Positions 1 to 9,862 are shown, numbered from the stretch's first letter. The stretch is 64,000 nucleotides of DNA from Chondrinema litorale (GCF_026250525.1 NZ_CP111051.1:167363-231362); one strand, 5' to 3'. Notes: a model not told the origin generated them from the letters alone. Numbers and translations are program-made.

Positions 1-872
1 ACCGCAAAGATATGCTCAGAAGCACCTGAATTATCGATATCAAAGTTATGGAAATAATTGCTCTCTAATTGAAATGCACCACTATCGATAATTTTTGTAG
101 TGTACTCAATTACTTTATCCATATCAGTAGATGTACCATCTACAGAAGTTTCTGTAAAATCGAAAGCCGATGAAGCATTGTATCTGTCTTTTAAAACTGC
201 ACGATTTAAGTACATCTCAGCTAAAAATGCATAAGCAGCTTCTCTTGTAAATCTACCAGTATGTGTAGAGTTTTGGCCAAAGGCTGATAAGTCTGGTAGT
301 AAAGATTCTACTTCTTCGATTAACTCATCAATAGCTTCTGGAGCCGTTCTTATTTCTAAAGGAGCATCTTCTACCAATGGATCACGGTAAGGAGCTTGTG
401 CATATAAATCTAATGTAGTGTAGATATAAAAATCTAATAACACTTTAGCTTCTGCTAAATACATGTCTCTTTGCGCATCATCACTTTCGCTAATTGTTTT
501 TACCGCAGTTAATGATCTAGTAATTCCATTTGTCAATTTATCCCAGCTTGAAGCTACGTTTGAGCTTGATGGTGTCCAAGTAAATTCGTGCATTTCTCTG
601 TGTTTTCCACCATCTCCCCAGTCGCTACCACGAGTAGGTAACAAAGCAACATCAGTTGTATATTCTTGTAAAGCAAGTACATCGGTATTGTTTACAAAAG
701 TACCATCACCCAAACGATCGTAAGCTGCAGCAAGAGTACTCTCAATATTAGCTGATTCACCTCCAAGTACTTCGTCGAGTACTTCTTCTTCCAAATCGGT
801 ACATTGTGTAAACATAAGAAGTACCGTAGTGGTAAGTGTGTAAAGTAGGCTTCTGTTATATTTAAATTTCAT
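1..872 (-). CDS. SusD/RagB-family outer-membrane nutrient-binding lipoprotein, C-terminus cut by window edge
   Basis: About 290 residues are readable before the window ends. The protein starts with a lipoprotein signal peptide ending in FTQC (Cys24). It continues with the helical TPR-like scaffold of SusD proteins: an AAAYDRLGDG segment, then long amphipathic helices such as LAEAKVLLDFYIYTTLDLYAQAPY and the FTREAAYAFLAEMYLN helix. SusD proteins sit on the cell surface as a lid over a SusC channel and capture oligosaccharides or peptides. The gene lies 43 bp downstream of the SusC gene on the same strand, the canonical SusC-SusD order. The substrate cannot be read from the sequence. Confidence 0.93.
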   Translation of the reverse strand, partial: MKFKYNRSLLYTLTTTVLLMFTQCTDLEEEVLDEVLGGESANIESTLAAAYDRLGDGTFVNNTDVLALQEYTTDVALLPTRGSDWGDGGKHREMHEFTWTPSSSNVASSWDKLTNGITRSLTAVKTISESDDAQRDMYLAEAKVLLDFYIYTTLDLYAQAPYRDPLVEDAPLEIRTAPEAIDELIEEVESLLPDLSAFGQNSTHTGRFTREAAYAFLAEMYLNRAVLKDRYNASSAFDFTETSVDGTSTDMDKVIEYTTKIIDSGAFQLESNYFHNFDIDNSGASEHIFA

Positions 873-915
873 AATTATATTCTTTCAAAATCCTTTATAT
901 GTACTAGAGTTTGAG

Positions 916-3900
916 TTATATTTTTAGAGATACACCTAAGATGATGGTGCGAGCTGTTGGGTAGCGTGGATAATCGATACCCAAAGACTGGTTACCACCA
1001 GAAGATTTAGGACTGTTTACTAATGGATCGAATCCTGTATATTTAGTAATGGTGAATAAGTTTTGACCAGTAACATATACATTAGCACTACTCAACCAAT
1101 TCACTTTAGAAGTATTGATGGTGTAACCTAATCTCGCAGAGTTTAATCTGAAAAAATCTGATTTCTCAAGATACAAAGTAGATAACTGAGGAGAGTTAGC
1201 TGAATTTGCACCATCTTCGTAATAAGCAGTAGCCACGTTTCTGTCTGAGCTTAGGTTGTTGATGTTTAAAGCATTTAGGTTAGTGTTGTTAACCAAATAA
1301 CCACCTGCTTGGCCAATGAAAGAAAGTGATAAATCGAATGCTCCGTAGTTTAAGTTTGTATTTAAACCATAAGAGAATGTAGGAATTGCACCTTCAATAA
1401 TTACTCTATCATCACTAGTAATTGCTCCATCACCATTGTTGTCTTTCAATACATCATAACCATTTTCATCATAACCATCATGCTCTAACAAGTAGAAAGA
1501 ACCTGCCGCATATCCATTTGTATAAATGTTAGCCAACACACCAGACTGACCAGGACCAGAAATTGAGCCTGAGTAAATCGCAGTTACTGGAAGGTTTTTA
1601 ATTTCGTTGTCTAACGTAGCTCCATTAAAATCGGCAGACCAAGAGAATTTCTCTGTTTGTACTAGTTGAGAACCAATCATAAACTCGATACCTTTGTTTA
1701 CAATTTCTCCATCCATGTTAATCCACACGTTGGTGGTTGGGCTCAAAGTTTCTGCTGTTACATTTAAGATGGCATCTGTAGTAGTTTTGCTGAAATAATC
1801 TACTGTACCGTAAAGTTTACCGCTCCACAAACTGAAATCTATACCAAAATCAAACTGAGTAGAAACCTCCCATTTTAAATCTGGGTTTGGAGTTCTAGAA
1901 ACTGATAAACCATTTACTAAAGACAAGTCGTCGTACAAATAGTAACCATCTGCTCCGGTTAATGAATAACTAGCCTGAGTAATTTTGTTTTGTACTTCTT
2001 GGTTACCAGTTTGTCCCCAACTACCACGCAATTTCAAATCGTCTAACCAACTAGTTGTTCCCGCTAAGAAATTCTCTTCTGAAATATTCCAACCTGCAGC
2101 AAAAGATGGGAAGTAACCATACTTGTTGTTTTCACCAAAACGTGTTGAACCATCAGCTCTCATTGATGCTGTTAAAAGATATTTTCCTGCGAAAGAATAG
2201 TTTACACGACCGAAGTAAGACTGTAACTCATTTACTTGAGCAGAACCAGATGGTAAGCCATTTTGTGTTCCTGCAAAGCCCGGGTTATTCATTGGAGAAA
2301 CTCCATCTTCTTTATCTGCTAAATTGGTAGTTGAAAAAGATGTACCTGAGTTTTCAAATTTCTGATAAGAGAAACCACCTAAAACTGTGATATCGTGTGA
2401 GCCAAAATCTGCATTGTAAGTAAGGTAGTGTTCGATTAATGAACTTTTAGACTCAATGTTATTTTGCACATACATACCTGTTTGGTTCAGGTCGGTAATG
2501 TTCGGATAAATCGTAATGTTTCTTTCAGCAATTGATCTATCTAAACCGGCATTAAACCTATATTCTAAACCATCGAAGATACGGAAAGAAGTTTGGATGT
2601 TACCCAAAACTCTTAAAGTACGAGTTTGATCTTCGTAGATATCTAGTAAGTAAGCAGGGTTATAATGTGCATTTAAATTGAAGTTAGTATAGTCACCGTT
2701 TGCATCAAATACATTTTGTGTTGGGTTAGCCATTAATGTATGAACAATTAACTGACCGTTCGATCCACCGTCATCGCTAGTTGGAACAGCAAAATCTTTA
2801 GTTTCACTTGCTGTTAAATGTAAATCTACTTTTAGTCTCTCATCGTCAAGAAAAGTTTCTGTAGCATTTATTCGACCAGTAATACGCTCTAATTTACTAT
2901 TCTCTACGATACCTTCTTGATCCATATTAGACAATGAAACATAGTAATTACCAGAATCAGTCTGTTTTGAGAATGACAACGCATTGTTATATGTTACTGC
3001 ATTTCTAAAAATTACATCTTGCCAATCTGTACTTCCACCGTGATCGTAATCTGTATTTGTACCTAGAGCTTCTCTGTATTCATCTGCACTTAATACATCT
3101 AGTTTATTAGAAAGATTAGAGAAACCAACATAACTATCTAAACCTAAAGTAGCTTTTCCTTTCGACCCTTTTTTGGTGGTAATAATTACCACACCATTAG
3201 AACCTCTTGCTCCATAAATAGCTGTTGCAGAAGCATCTTTTAATACGTTGATAGACTCAATATCGCTGGTATTTAAAAAGTTTAATGGGTTTTTAGCAGC
3301 AGAAGAACCGAAGCCAACATCGCTACCAGTAGGGCTAGCATCTTCGTTTGATAAAGGCACGCCATCTACCACGAAAAGTGGAGTACTACCATTACGAATA
3401 GAACCTACACCACGAATGGTTACATTAATTCCTGCACCTGGCTCACCACTCGTTGGCACTACTCTCACACCTGCTACTTTACCTTGTAATAAGTTATCTG
3501 GCGAAGTGTTAATACCCTGACGGAATTCCTTTTCGGTAATCTGAGTAACCGAACCTGTAACATCTGCTTTTGTTTGGTCACCATATCCGATAATTACAAT
3601 TTCATCTAAATCAGATACATCTGTAGCCAATGTAATTTCGAAACTGGTTTGGTTGCCAATTGCTACTTCTTTAGCCTCATAACCTACATAGCTAACTACA
3701 AGCGCTTCAGCATTATCGGGAATGTTTAAAGAAAATTTACCATTTACATCTGTAATGCCACCAACTCTTGTATTTTTTACCACTACGCTGGCTCCAATTA
3801 GTGGCTCTCCAGTTTCAGCATCTATTACTTTACCAGTAATAGTAATCTCTAAGAAGTTTTCTATTGGTTCTGCAACCTTAGTTTCTTTGCGAGTAACAAA

Positions 3901-4239
3901 TATGTTTTCATTAATTTGCTTAAAGCGCAAACCAGTTTTTTCTGCAATGTGTAATAGCAAATCTGCTACACTGATGCTATCATCGTAAATAGAGAACGAT
4001 TCTGTATTACCCAAAACTTTTTCATCATACATAAATGTGAAAGAAGTCTTGTTTTCTATTTGATTGAATAACTGCAAAAGTGTTACACGATTAGCAGTAA
4101 CTGAGATATAAATATCTTTTACACTTTGCCCAGAAGTTGGCGCCGCAAACAACAGATTTAAACATAGAATCTGTGCGAGAAAGACATAGAATAGCTGTTT
4201 TGATGCTCGCATCAAAAGTTTTATTAAACTTTTCTTCAT
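916..4239 (-). CDS. SusC/RagA TonB-linked outer-membrane channel with N-terminal STN signalling domain
   Basis: A protein of 1107 residues. In order: signal peptide (LCLNLLFAAPTSGQ), an STN domain at about 40-115, a carboxypeptidase-regulatory-like domain at about 130-215, a TonB plug with the SusC signature VDGVPL and DASATAIYGARGSNGVV, then a long beta-barrel ending in a typical aromatic-alternating strand. SusC imports ligands captured by SusD. The STN domain marks the subset that signals through FecR to an ECF sigma factor, and those two genes lie just upstream on the same strand (81 nt between FecR stop and SusC start). Expression is therefore probably substrate-induced through that pair. 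Confidence 0.96.
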   Translation of the reverse strand: MKKSLIKLLMRASKQLFYVFLAQILCLNLLFAAPTSGQSVKDIYISVTANRVTLLQLFNQIENKTSFTFMYDEKVLGNTESFSIYDDSISVADLLLHIAEKTGLRFKQINENIFVTRKETKVAEPIENFLEITITGKVIDAETGEPLIGASVVVKNTRVGGITDVNGKFSLNIPDNAEALVVSYVGYEAKEVAIGNQTSFEITLATDVSDLDEIVIIGYGDQTKADVTGSVTQITEKEFRQGINTSPDNLLQGKVAGVRVVPTSGEPGAGINVTIRGVGSIRNGSTPLFVVDGVPLSNEDASPTGSDVGFGSSAAKNPLNFLNTSDIESINVLKDASATAIYGARGSNGVVIITTKKGSKGKATLGLDSYVGFSNLSNKLDVLSADEYREALGTNTDYDHGGSTDWQDVIFRNAVTYNNALSFSKQTDSGNYYVSLSNMDQEGIVENSKLERITGRINATETFLDDERLKVDLHLTASETKDFAVPTSDDGGSNGQLIVHTLMANPTQNVFDANGDYTNFNLNAHYNPAYLLDIYEDQTRTLRVLGNIQTSFRIFDGLEYRFNAGLDRSIAERNITIYPNITDLNQTGMYVQNNIESKSSLIEHYLTYNADFGSHDITVLGGFSYQKFENSGTSFSTTNLADKEDGVSPMNNPGFAGTQNGLPSGSAQVNELQSYFGRVNYSFAGKYLLTASMRADGSTRFGENNKYGYFPSFAAGWNISEENFLAGTTSWLDDLKLRGSWGQTGNQEVQNKITQASYSLTGADGYYLYDDLSLVNGLSVSRTPNPDLKWEVSTQFDFGIDFSLWSGKLYGTVDYFSKTTTDAILNVTAETLSPTTNVWINMDGEIVNKGIEFMIGSQLVQTEKFSWSADFNGATLDNEIKNLPVTAIYSGSISGPGQSGVLANIYTNGYAAGSFYLLEHDGYDENGYDVLKDNNGDGAITSDDRVIIEGAIPTFSYGLNTNLNYGAFDLSLSFIGQAGGYLVNNTNLNALNINNLSSDRNVATAYYEDGANSANSPQLSTLYLEKSDFFRLNSARLGYTINTSKVNWLSSANVYVTGQNLFTITKYTGFDPLVNSPKSSGGNQSLGIDYPRYPTARTIILGVSLKI

Positions 4240-4320
4240 AATTAAGTTCTTATTTGAAAACTATTAGGATCGTGATTTTTCGTTGAATAAAGGTCTTTAG
4301 TAATTTTTTTACATAGGTTT

Positions 4321-5295
4321 TTAATTACATGATTTTCCTTTTAATATGATTGTCTGGCCGGACTTGAATTCGTAATCTATATTTTTGATGTACTTAATGC
4401 CATCAAGAATATTCTTTAGGTTATCGTTGCTGTATTTACCGCTAATTATGCAGTCACCAATGGCTTTATTTTCAAGCTGAATTGTTACTCCATACCATTT
4501 CTCTAAAATGGCAACAGCTTCATTTATGGTTACTTTATTAAAATATATGATGTGATCTTTCCAAGAAATGTATTCCTGTAAATCAACTGTTCTTTTTGTG
4601 AGTGCTTCCGATTCAAAATTGAAACTTGCTTGCTCGTTTGGTGTCAGTAAAACTGACTGGTTATTTAAAGTATCACTAACTTGTACTTTGCCCGTGGCTA
4701 CAGTTACTTTCAAATCTTTATTTTCTGCATAACTGTTTATGTTGAAAGAAGTACCTAACACTTGCGTTTTTACATTGCCTGTTTTTACTATAAAAGGATG
4801 TAAAGTATCTCTGGCTACATCAAAAAATGCTTCTCCTTTTAACTCAACTTCTCTTACATCTTGTCCTGCAAAACTTGAGTAGATCAATTCACTTTCAGCA
4901 TTTAATTTTATAGTTGTTCCATCACTCAGGTAAATGATGCTTTTTTGACCTCTTTCTGTTTTTTTTACCTTTAACTCTACGAGCTTTTTTACAGGCTTTA
5001 CAGGTTTATTAAGATTATAAACAAAAAGACCTGCAAAGATTAAAACCAATACAGAAGCAGCAATAGCTCCCACTCTAATTCCTTTGTAAGCTTTATAATT
5101 AGTTTGAGGCTTGTGTATACTTTTATTTATTTTTTGAAGTATCCTTAATCGAATTTTCTCATCTGCCTCTAAATTCCAACTTTGCTGATGTTCATGCATC
5201 CGCTCTAGAAATTCTTCAAAAAAAGAAATCTCTTCTTTTGAAGCTGTCCCTTCGGCATATTTGTCAGCAAGGTTGAAAAACTCTTCTTTGGTCAT
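4321..5295 (-). CDS. FecR-family transmembrane anti-sigma regulator
   Basis: A protein of 324 residues. A cytoplasmic N-terminal helix region contacts the sigma factor, one membrane span follows at about 74-94 (VGAIAASVLVLIFAGLFVYN), then a periplasmic FecR domain (SDGTTIKLNAESELIYSS, ELKGEAFFDVA), and a C-terminal DUF4974/STN-like domain (YFNKVTINEAVAILEKWYGV). The family transmits occupancy of a SusC STN domain to an ECF sigma factor. I chose the ATG at 5295 because the reading frame upstream adds 20 residues with no family resemblance. The gene lies between the SusC and ECF sigma genes, all on the minus strand. Confidence 0.93.
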   Translation of the reverse strand: MTKEEFFNLADKYAEGTASKEEISFFEEFLERMHEHQQSWNLEADEKIRLRILQKINKSIHKPQTNYKAYKGIRVGAIAASVLVLIFAGLFVYNLNKPVKPVKKLVELKVKKTERGQKSIIYLSDGTTIKLNAESELIYSSFAGQDVREVELKGEAFFDVARDTLHPFIVKTGNVKTQVLGTSFNINSYAENKDLKVTVATGKVQVSDTLNNQSVLLTPNEQASFNFESEALTKRTVDLQEYISWKDHIIYFNKVTINEAVAILEKWYGVTIQLENKAIGDCIISGKYSNDNLKNILDGIKYIKNIDYEFKSGQTIILKGKSCN

Positions 5296-5455
5296 AATCT
5301 TTCTTTTGTGGGTATGTATCGCGAAGGGACAAAAACTCACACACTCAAAAGTCAAATTTTAGTTGATTTAATAAACTGTTAATACAGTTCATAATCTTAA
5401 AACATTTGGATAAAGATCTGGTAACTTTAACTAGTTTTATCACTACATGAAAGAG

Positions 5456-5496
5456 TAATAAAAAAGGTGAATCGAACACATGTCCAACTCACCTTT
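5456..5496 (-). terminator. Rho-independent terminator after the ECF sigma gene
   Basis: On the minus strand AAAGGTGA pairs with TCACCTTT (positions 5489-5496 and 5463-5470) across an 18-nt loop and runs into TTTTTTATT. It lies 25 nt past the stop of the sigma factor gene, so that gene appears to be transcribed separately from FecR. Confidence 0.55.
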
Positions 5497-5520
5497 ATAT
5501 GTCCAATAGTAAGATTCGTG

Positions 5521-6114
5521 TTATTTTACGAAGTAGTAAACCAGTAAAAAGATAAAATAAGAGGTTTCGATTGCACTGCTTACTTTTTGAAGCGCTCTGC
5601 TAATTTGATTTTCTACTGTTCTTTTAGAAATATTCAATTTGTCTGCTATCTCCTGATTACTCAAATGCTCAAAGCGACTCATATAAAATATTTGTCTACA
5701 TCTCTCTGGTAATTCTTGCAAAGTATTTTCTAGCTTCTTATCCAGTTCCTGATAATTCATCTGTTCCTCTACATCTCTTATGTAGTTGATCTTATCGATG
5801 GTTTTTATGTGCAGATCGGTAAATCTTGATTTTCTAATACTCGCCGCAATCTGAAACTTTACTGCCTGAAATAAATATGCTCTTATATTCTGTACAACTA
5901 GTTTTTGGCGCTTCTCCCACAAACTAGTAAAAACCTCTTGGGTGGCATCTTCAGATAAGTTGCTATCTTGAAAAGTACTGAAAGAAAATGCATAAAGACT
6001 CTTCCAATAGCGATTAAAAAGCTCATTAAACGCTTGCTGGTCACCTCTCTTTATCAGATCAAAAAGTTCTTGATCGCTAGAGTTATTAAAGTCTTTATGA
6101 TTTGCATATAACAT
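5521..6114 (-). CDS. ECF-type RNA polymerase sigma factor of the SusC/FecR system
   Basis: A protein of 197 residues. Sigma region 2 is seen as AFNELFNRYWKSLYAFS followed by LSEDATQEVFTSLWEKR. Region 4 is seen as LPERCRQIFYMSRFEHLSNQ and the helix-turn-helix QEIADKLNISKRTVENQISR. The C-terminal tail is unusually hydrophobic (SYFIFLLVYYFV), which is common in Bacteroidota ECF factors paired with FecR. The start at 6114 gives the usual length; an in-frame ATG at 6150 would add 12 residues. It probably directs transcription of the downstream FecR/SusC/SusD genes. Confidence 0.93.
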   Translation of the reverse strand: MLYANHKDFNNSSDQELFDLIKRGDQQAFNELFNRYWKSLYAFSFSTFQDSNLSEDATQEVFTSLWEKRQKLVVQNIRAYLFQAVKFQIAASIRKSRFTDLHIKTIDKINYIRDVEEQMNYQELDKKLENTLQELPERCRQIFYMSRFEHLSNQEIADKLNISKRTVENQISRALQKVSSAIETSYFIFLLVYYFVK

Positions 6115-6229
6115 GTGGCCAAAGTACTGTAAAAAAAGAATAGCACCCAAGCATGAAAGGTTAAGGAAAAATGAAGTAAAAGCTAAGTTTTTGTATCTAC
6201 TTGTTAATTCTGATTTTAAAACCTGATAA

Positions 6230-6273
6230 AATAAAAAAGCCTCTTTAACATCTTAAAAATGCTAAAGAGGCTT
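6230..6273 (-). terminator. Rho-independent terminator after the 109-aa membrane protein gene
   Basis: A perfect 11-bp inverted repeat (AAGCCTCTTTA at 6237-6247, TAAAGAGGCTT at 6263-6273) is followed on the minus strand by TTTTTTATTTTAT. It ends transcription of the gene at 6291-6620. Confidence 0.85.
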
Positions 6274-6290
6274 AATCGATATAATACTTA

Positions 6291-6620
6291 TTATACGTGC
6301 TGTGCACTCTGATGAGATGCATTTAAAACTTCTTGAGTTACATCTTTACCACCACTTAAGTTTGTATACAAAGAACCTATAGTGTAAATCGGCCCCCATG
6401 GTATTCCCCACCAACCTACAAAAAAAGTTAACAAAGTATATCCAATACCCTTGCCAACCGCAGACTCTCCTTCTCTAATAAAATAAATATCACTCCCTCT
6501 TTTAAAAGTGACTACAATAAGTGAAATACAGTACTGAAAAACGACGAACTTCGCCCCTCTTTGCAATTCCTTGTTTATTTGCTCTGTGGTTAAACCTTCA
6601 ATTCCTTTAATTTCTGCCAT
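6291..6620 (-). CDS. Small conserved membrane protein of unknown function
   Basis: A 109-residue protein with no signal peptide. It has two hydrophobic stretches, FVVFQYCISLIVVTF (about 26-40) and IGYTLLTFFVGWWGIPWGP (about 59-77), joined by a polar segment FKRGSDIYFIREGESAVGK. The Trp/Gly/Pro-rich second span is distinctive and resembles a widespread uncharacterised family of small membrane proteins. The gene is flanked by a strong terminator and is divergent from the lipoprotein gene at 6903, so it is probably monocistronic. No function can be assigned. Confidence 0.75.
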   Translation of the reverse strand: MAEIKGIEGLTTEQINKELQRGAKFVVFQYCISLIVVTFKRGSDIYFIREGESAVGKGIGYTLLTFFVGWWGIPWGPIYTIGSLYTNLSGGKDVTQEVLNASHQSAQHV

Positions 6621-6902
6621 GAGTCTTTTTGTTAAAATTTAGTTTATTTTAAAATTCAATTTGTACTAAAATATTATTGCATTTATAGACATAATGGCAA
6701 AATTCTTCTAAATTTTAATAATTTTATCTATATCAAACTCTCCAAAAAATGGTGAACTTACTCAAATGATAAAATCAGGCTTTTCTTTCAAAAATGACAT
6801 TTTAATTTAAATTGCAATAGATGTTTATACATCGAAAAAGACTCTTTGAAACATCTTCCGACATGTAAACAAACGTTAAGCATATAAAAAATTAAAACTT
6901 AT

Positions 6903-8189
6903 ATGCGGAATCCAATATTTCTATTATTTCTCTTTTTAACATTTATCATTAGCTCGTGCAACAAAGATGATGAAACCGATACAACAGGTTATGCTGAAGG
7001 TAATGTACTAGAGCTAAGTACAACAATTGGCTTGGCAGAAGTATTAATCACTGTGTTTGATGCCGACACCAACGAGCCTATTGAAACACTAGAAACAGAT
7101 GCAGATGGCAATTTTACTTTAGAATTGAATGAAGGGTCGTACTATCTCAGGTTAAACAAACAAGGTTACCAAGATATTCCTCCATTGAGTATGTCTCCAC
7201 TTCCATTCGAAATTACAGCTGGGGCAACAAAATCATTAGAGTATGAAATGCTTGCTATTGAAGGTACAAGCAATGGTTGGATATCAGGTACAGTAAAAGA
7301 AGGTGGAAATGCGATTGCAGGTGCTTTGGTAACTGTAATTTCAGGAGAAACAGCTTTCTCGGCTTATAGCAACGAATCTGGTGAATTCTCAATTTTTAAT
7401 GTGGAAGCAGGTAGCTATCAGGCAGATGCTTGGATTAAAGGTTATGCTTCAACTAGTATTAATGTTACTGTTACATCAAACACCGAGTCTGCTGATAATA
7501 ATATTAGTATGCAAAGTGGAAGTGCTGGTGTATTTAATGGTACAATAAGAAACTTATCTGCTTCAAATAAAGATGTAGATATTGCTTTAGTTCATCCGAT
7601 TACAAAACAAGCTATTCCCGGATTAAATACATTTTCGAGCAGTCAATCATTTGAGATTAGCAATGTACCTTCTGGAACGTTTATCGCCAGAGCTACCTTC
7701 GAAAATGATTCAAGGGTAATGGACCCAGACAGAATTGCCAAGTTTGGTGAAACAGAAGTTACTTTTAATGACGATGCAGTGGAGCTCACTTTTGATATTA
7801 CCAATACTGTAGAGGTAAATACAATTACTAATACAAGTGATGATTTAACTCCTATTGAAATTAATACCACTACGCCAACTTTCGAGTGGACTGCCTACTC
7901 AAGTACTTCTGATTATGTGATAGAAGTGAGCGATATGAATGGCAATGTAGTTTGGGGAGGTTTTGGTGCAACTGCAGACGAACTTCCTTCAAAAAATGTA
8001 GTGATTCCATCGAGCCAGTTATCTGTAAAATACAATGCAGATGGTAGTGCCTCAATAGCAGCTTTAGAAACTGGAAAAACTTACAGATGGAGAGTATTTG
8101 CTAGTAAAGATGATAAAAACTCCGATACAGGTTGGACTTTAATTTCTGCCAGCGAAGATCAAAGAGGAATTTTTAAAGTAGTAGAATAA
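6903..8189 (+). CDS. Surface or periplasmic lipoprotein with carboxypeptidase-regulatory-like repeats
   Basis: A protein of 428 residues. The signal peptide ends in the lipobox IISSC (Cys19). Two carboxypeptidase-regulatory/CNA-B-like beta-sandwiches follow at about 30-115 (ETDADGNFTLELNEGSYYLR) and 120-205 (GTVKEGGNAIAGALVTV, NESGEFSIFNVEAGSY). A further beta domain comes next, then a C-terminal fibronectin-III-like module (PTFEWTAYSSTSDYVIEVSD, GKTYRWRVFASKDD). No catalytic motif is visible, so this looks like an adhesive or scaffold lipoprotein. It is probably monocistronic, with a terminator directly after the stop. Confidence 0.85.
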   Translation: MRNPIFLLFLFLTFIISSCNKDDETDTTGYAEGNVLELSTTIGLAEVLITVFDADTNEPIETLETDADGNFTLELNEGSYYLRLNKQGYQDIPPLSMSPLPFEITAGATKSLEYEMLAIEGTSNGWISGTVKEGGNAIAGALVTVISGETAFSAYSNESGEFSIFNVEAGSYQADAWIKGYASTSINVTVTSNTESADNNISMQSGSAGVFNGTIRNLSASNKDVDIALVHPITKQAIPGLNTFSSSQSFEISNVPSGTFIARATFENDSRVMDPDRIAKFGETEVTFNDDAVELTFDITNTVEVNTITNTSDDLTPIEINTTTPTFEWTAYSSTSDYVIEVSDMNGNVVWGGFGATADELPSKNVVIPSSQLSVKYNADGSASIAALETGKTYRWRVFASKDDKNSDTGWTLISASEDQRGIFKVVE

Positions 8190-8194
8190 TATAA

Positions 8195-8226
8195 AAAAGC
8201 CACCTCAAATTGAAGTGGCTTTTCCC
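8195..8226 (+). terminator. Terminator after the 428-aa lipoprotein gene
   Basis: AAAAGCCAC and GTGGCTTTT pair around a 12-nt central segment, giving a symmetrical hairpin with A and T runs on both sides, so it could work in both directions. It starts about 6 nt after the stop codon. Confidence 0.8.
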
Positions 8227-8474
8227 ATTTACAAATACTTACCGCTTAGTTTATCTATCTTATATTTTTATACTTAGATTTTAAATCTATCTTCTATTCG
8301 AACTGTATCGAATTTTTTTAGCAAGGATAACCTAGTTAAATATCAATTATCTCTTTGCTGTTTGCATGAATCTATTTATGGTTGTTGATTATTTGGTTTA
8401 TTATATTGCGTTTGATACTGTGTTAGTTATTCGTGGTTGTTTATTTGGTTCAGTTGTTATTTAAGTGTTATGGC

Positions 8475-8642
8475 TTATAGTCGTTTTCTGGTGAGTCCCA
8501 TTAATAGAGAGATTACAAATACTACCAGAAATACAAAGAATAAAATTTTAGCTATTGAAGCTGCACCTGCGGCTATACCACCGAATCCTAAAATTGCTGC
8601 AATTATGGCTACTACGAAAAATACTATTGTCCAACGTAACAT
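8475..8642 (-). CDS. DUF1328/YtjA-type small membrane protein
   Basis: A 55-residue protein beginning MLRWTIVFFVVAIIAAILGF and continuing with the Gly/Ala-rich GGIAAGAASIAKILFF and a second span, ending GLTRKRL. This is the typical DUF1328 pattern: two membrane helices joined by a GIA/GAA turn with a basic C-terminus. The family is often induced under envelope or general stress, but its molecular role is unknown. The ATG is preceded by CTTAAAAACC, a leader shared with other stress-type genes in this window (16900, 17820, 20083). Confidence 0.9.
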   Translation of the reverse strand: MLRWTIVFFVVAIIAAILGFGGIAAGAASIAKILFFVFLVVFVISLLMGLTRKRL

Positions 8643-8987
8643 GGTTTTTAAGTTTTTGTGTTTAAAATTTATGTTTAAGTGCTAATTGTTTTATGTTGTT
8701 TGCAGTAAAACTGCTTGGTTAATTTGCCTGATTTTAAGATTACATATAGCCATTTTTTATTTGCCTTAATCTAGCTGGATTGCTATAGTAATTATTTACA
8801 GACTTTGTGTTAGTAGTTAGTTTGGGCATCTACTATCTACCTTGTTAAAGTAGTAAGATAGATAGTAAATTAAACCCTTTGTTCATTGCTGGTTGATTAT
8901 TGCAATTGGTTAAGTTGTATATCCTTTCGGATTAGTGTTAGTTTATGTGTTTAGATTATTTGGTTTATTGCTTGGCAGTTATATTTA
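8643..8987. other. Gene-free interval upstream of the DUF1328 gene
   Basis: No convincing reading frame was found on either strand. The interval should hold the promoter of the minus-strand DUF1328 gene and the 3' end of the lipoprotein transcript at 8988. A 9-bp inverted repeat, TACTATCTA (8831-8839) with TAGATAGTA (8859-8867), is the only structure noticed. Confidence 0.5.
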
Positions 8988-9419
8988 TTAGCTTTCAAAT
9001 AAGTTTTCTACTTTTTGACCAAACTCTTTAAGTTCGCTATCTACTTTTGCAGTAGTGTTTTTAAATTTGGTTTCAATATCGTCGAAAGTATCTTCAGTTG
9101 AGTTTTGTACTTCGTCTAATTCCTGATCTAATTCTTTTCTAATTTCCATCAGGTTTTGCTTAGCATCATTATACTCATCTTTAATGTCTGATTTTACTTC
9201 TTCAGAAGATTGCTCGAATTTAGATTCGTTAATTCTAATTTCTTCGTCGATCTCATCCATTTGATCCTCAATGCTTTCTGCTAGATCTTCTCTTCTTTCT
9301 TCAAAATCATCTGACATTTCTTCGTAAGCACTATCTGATGACCTTTGTGAAGTATCGCAACTCGTGAAAAATACTGTTGCTCCAAAAAATACTGGAAAAA
9401 TAAATTTTAATGTTCTCAT
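8988..9419 (-). CDS. Coiled-coil lipoprotein, function unknown
   Basis: A 143-residue protein whose signal peptide ends in the lipobox VFFTSC (Cys21). The mature part is almost entirely charged and helical, with heptad-like patterning (EERREDLAESIEDQMDEIDE, ELDQELDEVQNSTEDTFDDI) and very few aromatic residues. This suggests a long extended coiled coil in the periplasm, comparable in style to Lpp- or YtxH-like spacer proteins, but no family is recognised. Its location among DUF1328, DUF1206 and Pmp3 genes suggests an envelope-stress role by association only. A 15-bp palindrome lies about 95 bp upstream of the start. Confidence 0.8.
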   Translation of the reverse strand: MRTLKFIFPVFFGATVFFTSCDTSQRSSDSAYEEMSDDFEERREDLAESIEDQMDEIDEEIRINESKFEQSSEEVKSDIKDEYNDAKQNLMEIRKELDQELDEVQNSTEDTFDDIETKFKNTTAKVDSELKEFGQKVENLFES

Positions 9420-9862
9420 CGCTTTTATGTTGATATTTTAAATTTGGTTTCTGATTGTACATATGAAAAATAAGTACCACAATTCAGAAAAATCGAATAA
9501 AACCAGTTAATAAACTGATAATCAGTTGTTTAACGGTGTGCCAAGAAATATCAAAAAAATTGATACCAAGAAATGTTGTGGTGAAATGGTTACAATTTTG
9601 AGTATTTTAGTTCCCAAATTCCACACAATTAGCATTTTTTAGCAGTAATTGCTTATAAAACAAGATTACTGCTTGCCTATTAAGTAGAGTTAAATCCTGA
9701 AGAACAGAGATATATAGACAGACCAAAACATATCTCGAATAAAAAAATAAGCTATACTTAAAACAAAGAGTATGATGCCTTATATTTAGCATAGCTCGTC
9801 GTATAATAACCTTCTTCTGCTATAAGACTATAATCTTATTTTTTCAACTTAAGAATTCAATT
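9420..9862. other. Intergenic interval between the coiled-coil lipoprotein and a beta-barrel gene
   Basis: This 443-bp interval separates two divergent genes and should contain both promoters. A 61-codon minus-strand frame at 9607-9792 has no family resemblance or coding character and is not called. The only site worth noting is the palindrome at 9513-9527, listed separately. Confidence 0.5.
9513..9527. promoter_or_regulatory. 15-bp palindrome AACTGA-TAA-TCAGTT, candidate operator
   Basis: A perfect palindrome about 95 bp upstream of the coiled-coil lipoprotein start at 9419. Its ACTGAT and ATCAGT half-sites recur in the palindrome upstream of the DUF2383 gene (17862-17878). Binding by a regulator is inferred, not shown. 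Confidence 0.35.

Noticed and set aside
9607..9792. 61-codon minus-strand frame in the 9.4-9.9 kb spacer
   Set aside because: No family resemblance, odd composition with many Cys/Tyr/Phe, and no supporting leader. Treated as chance.
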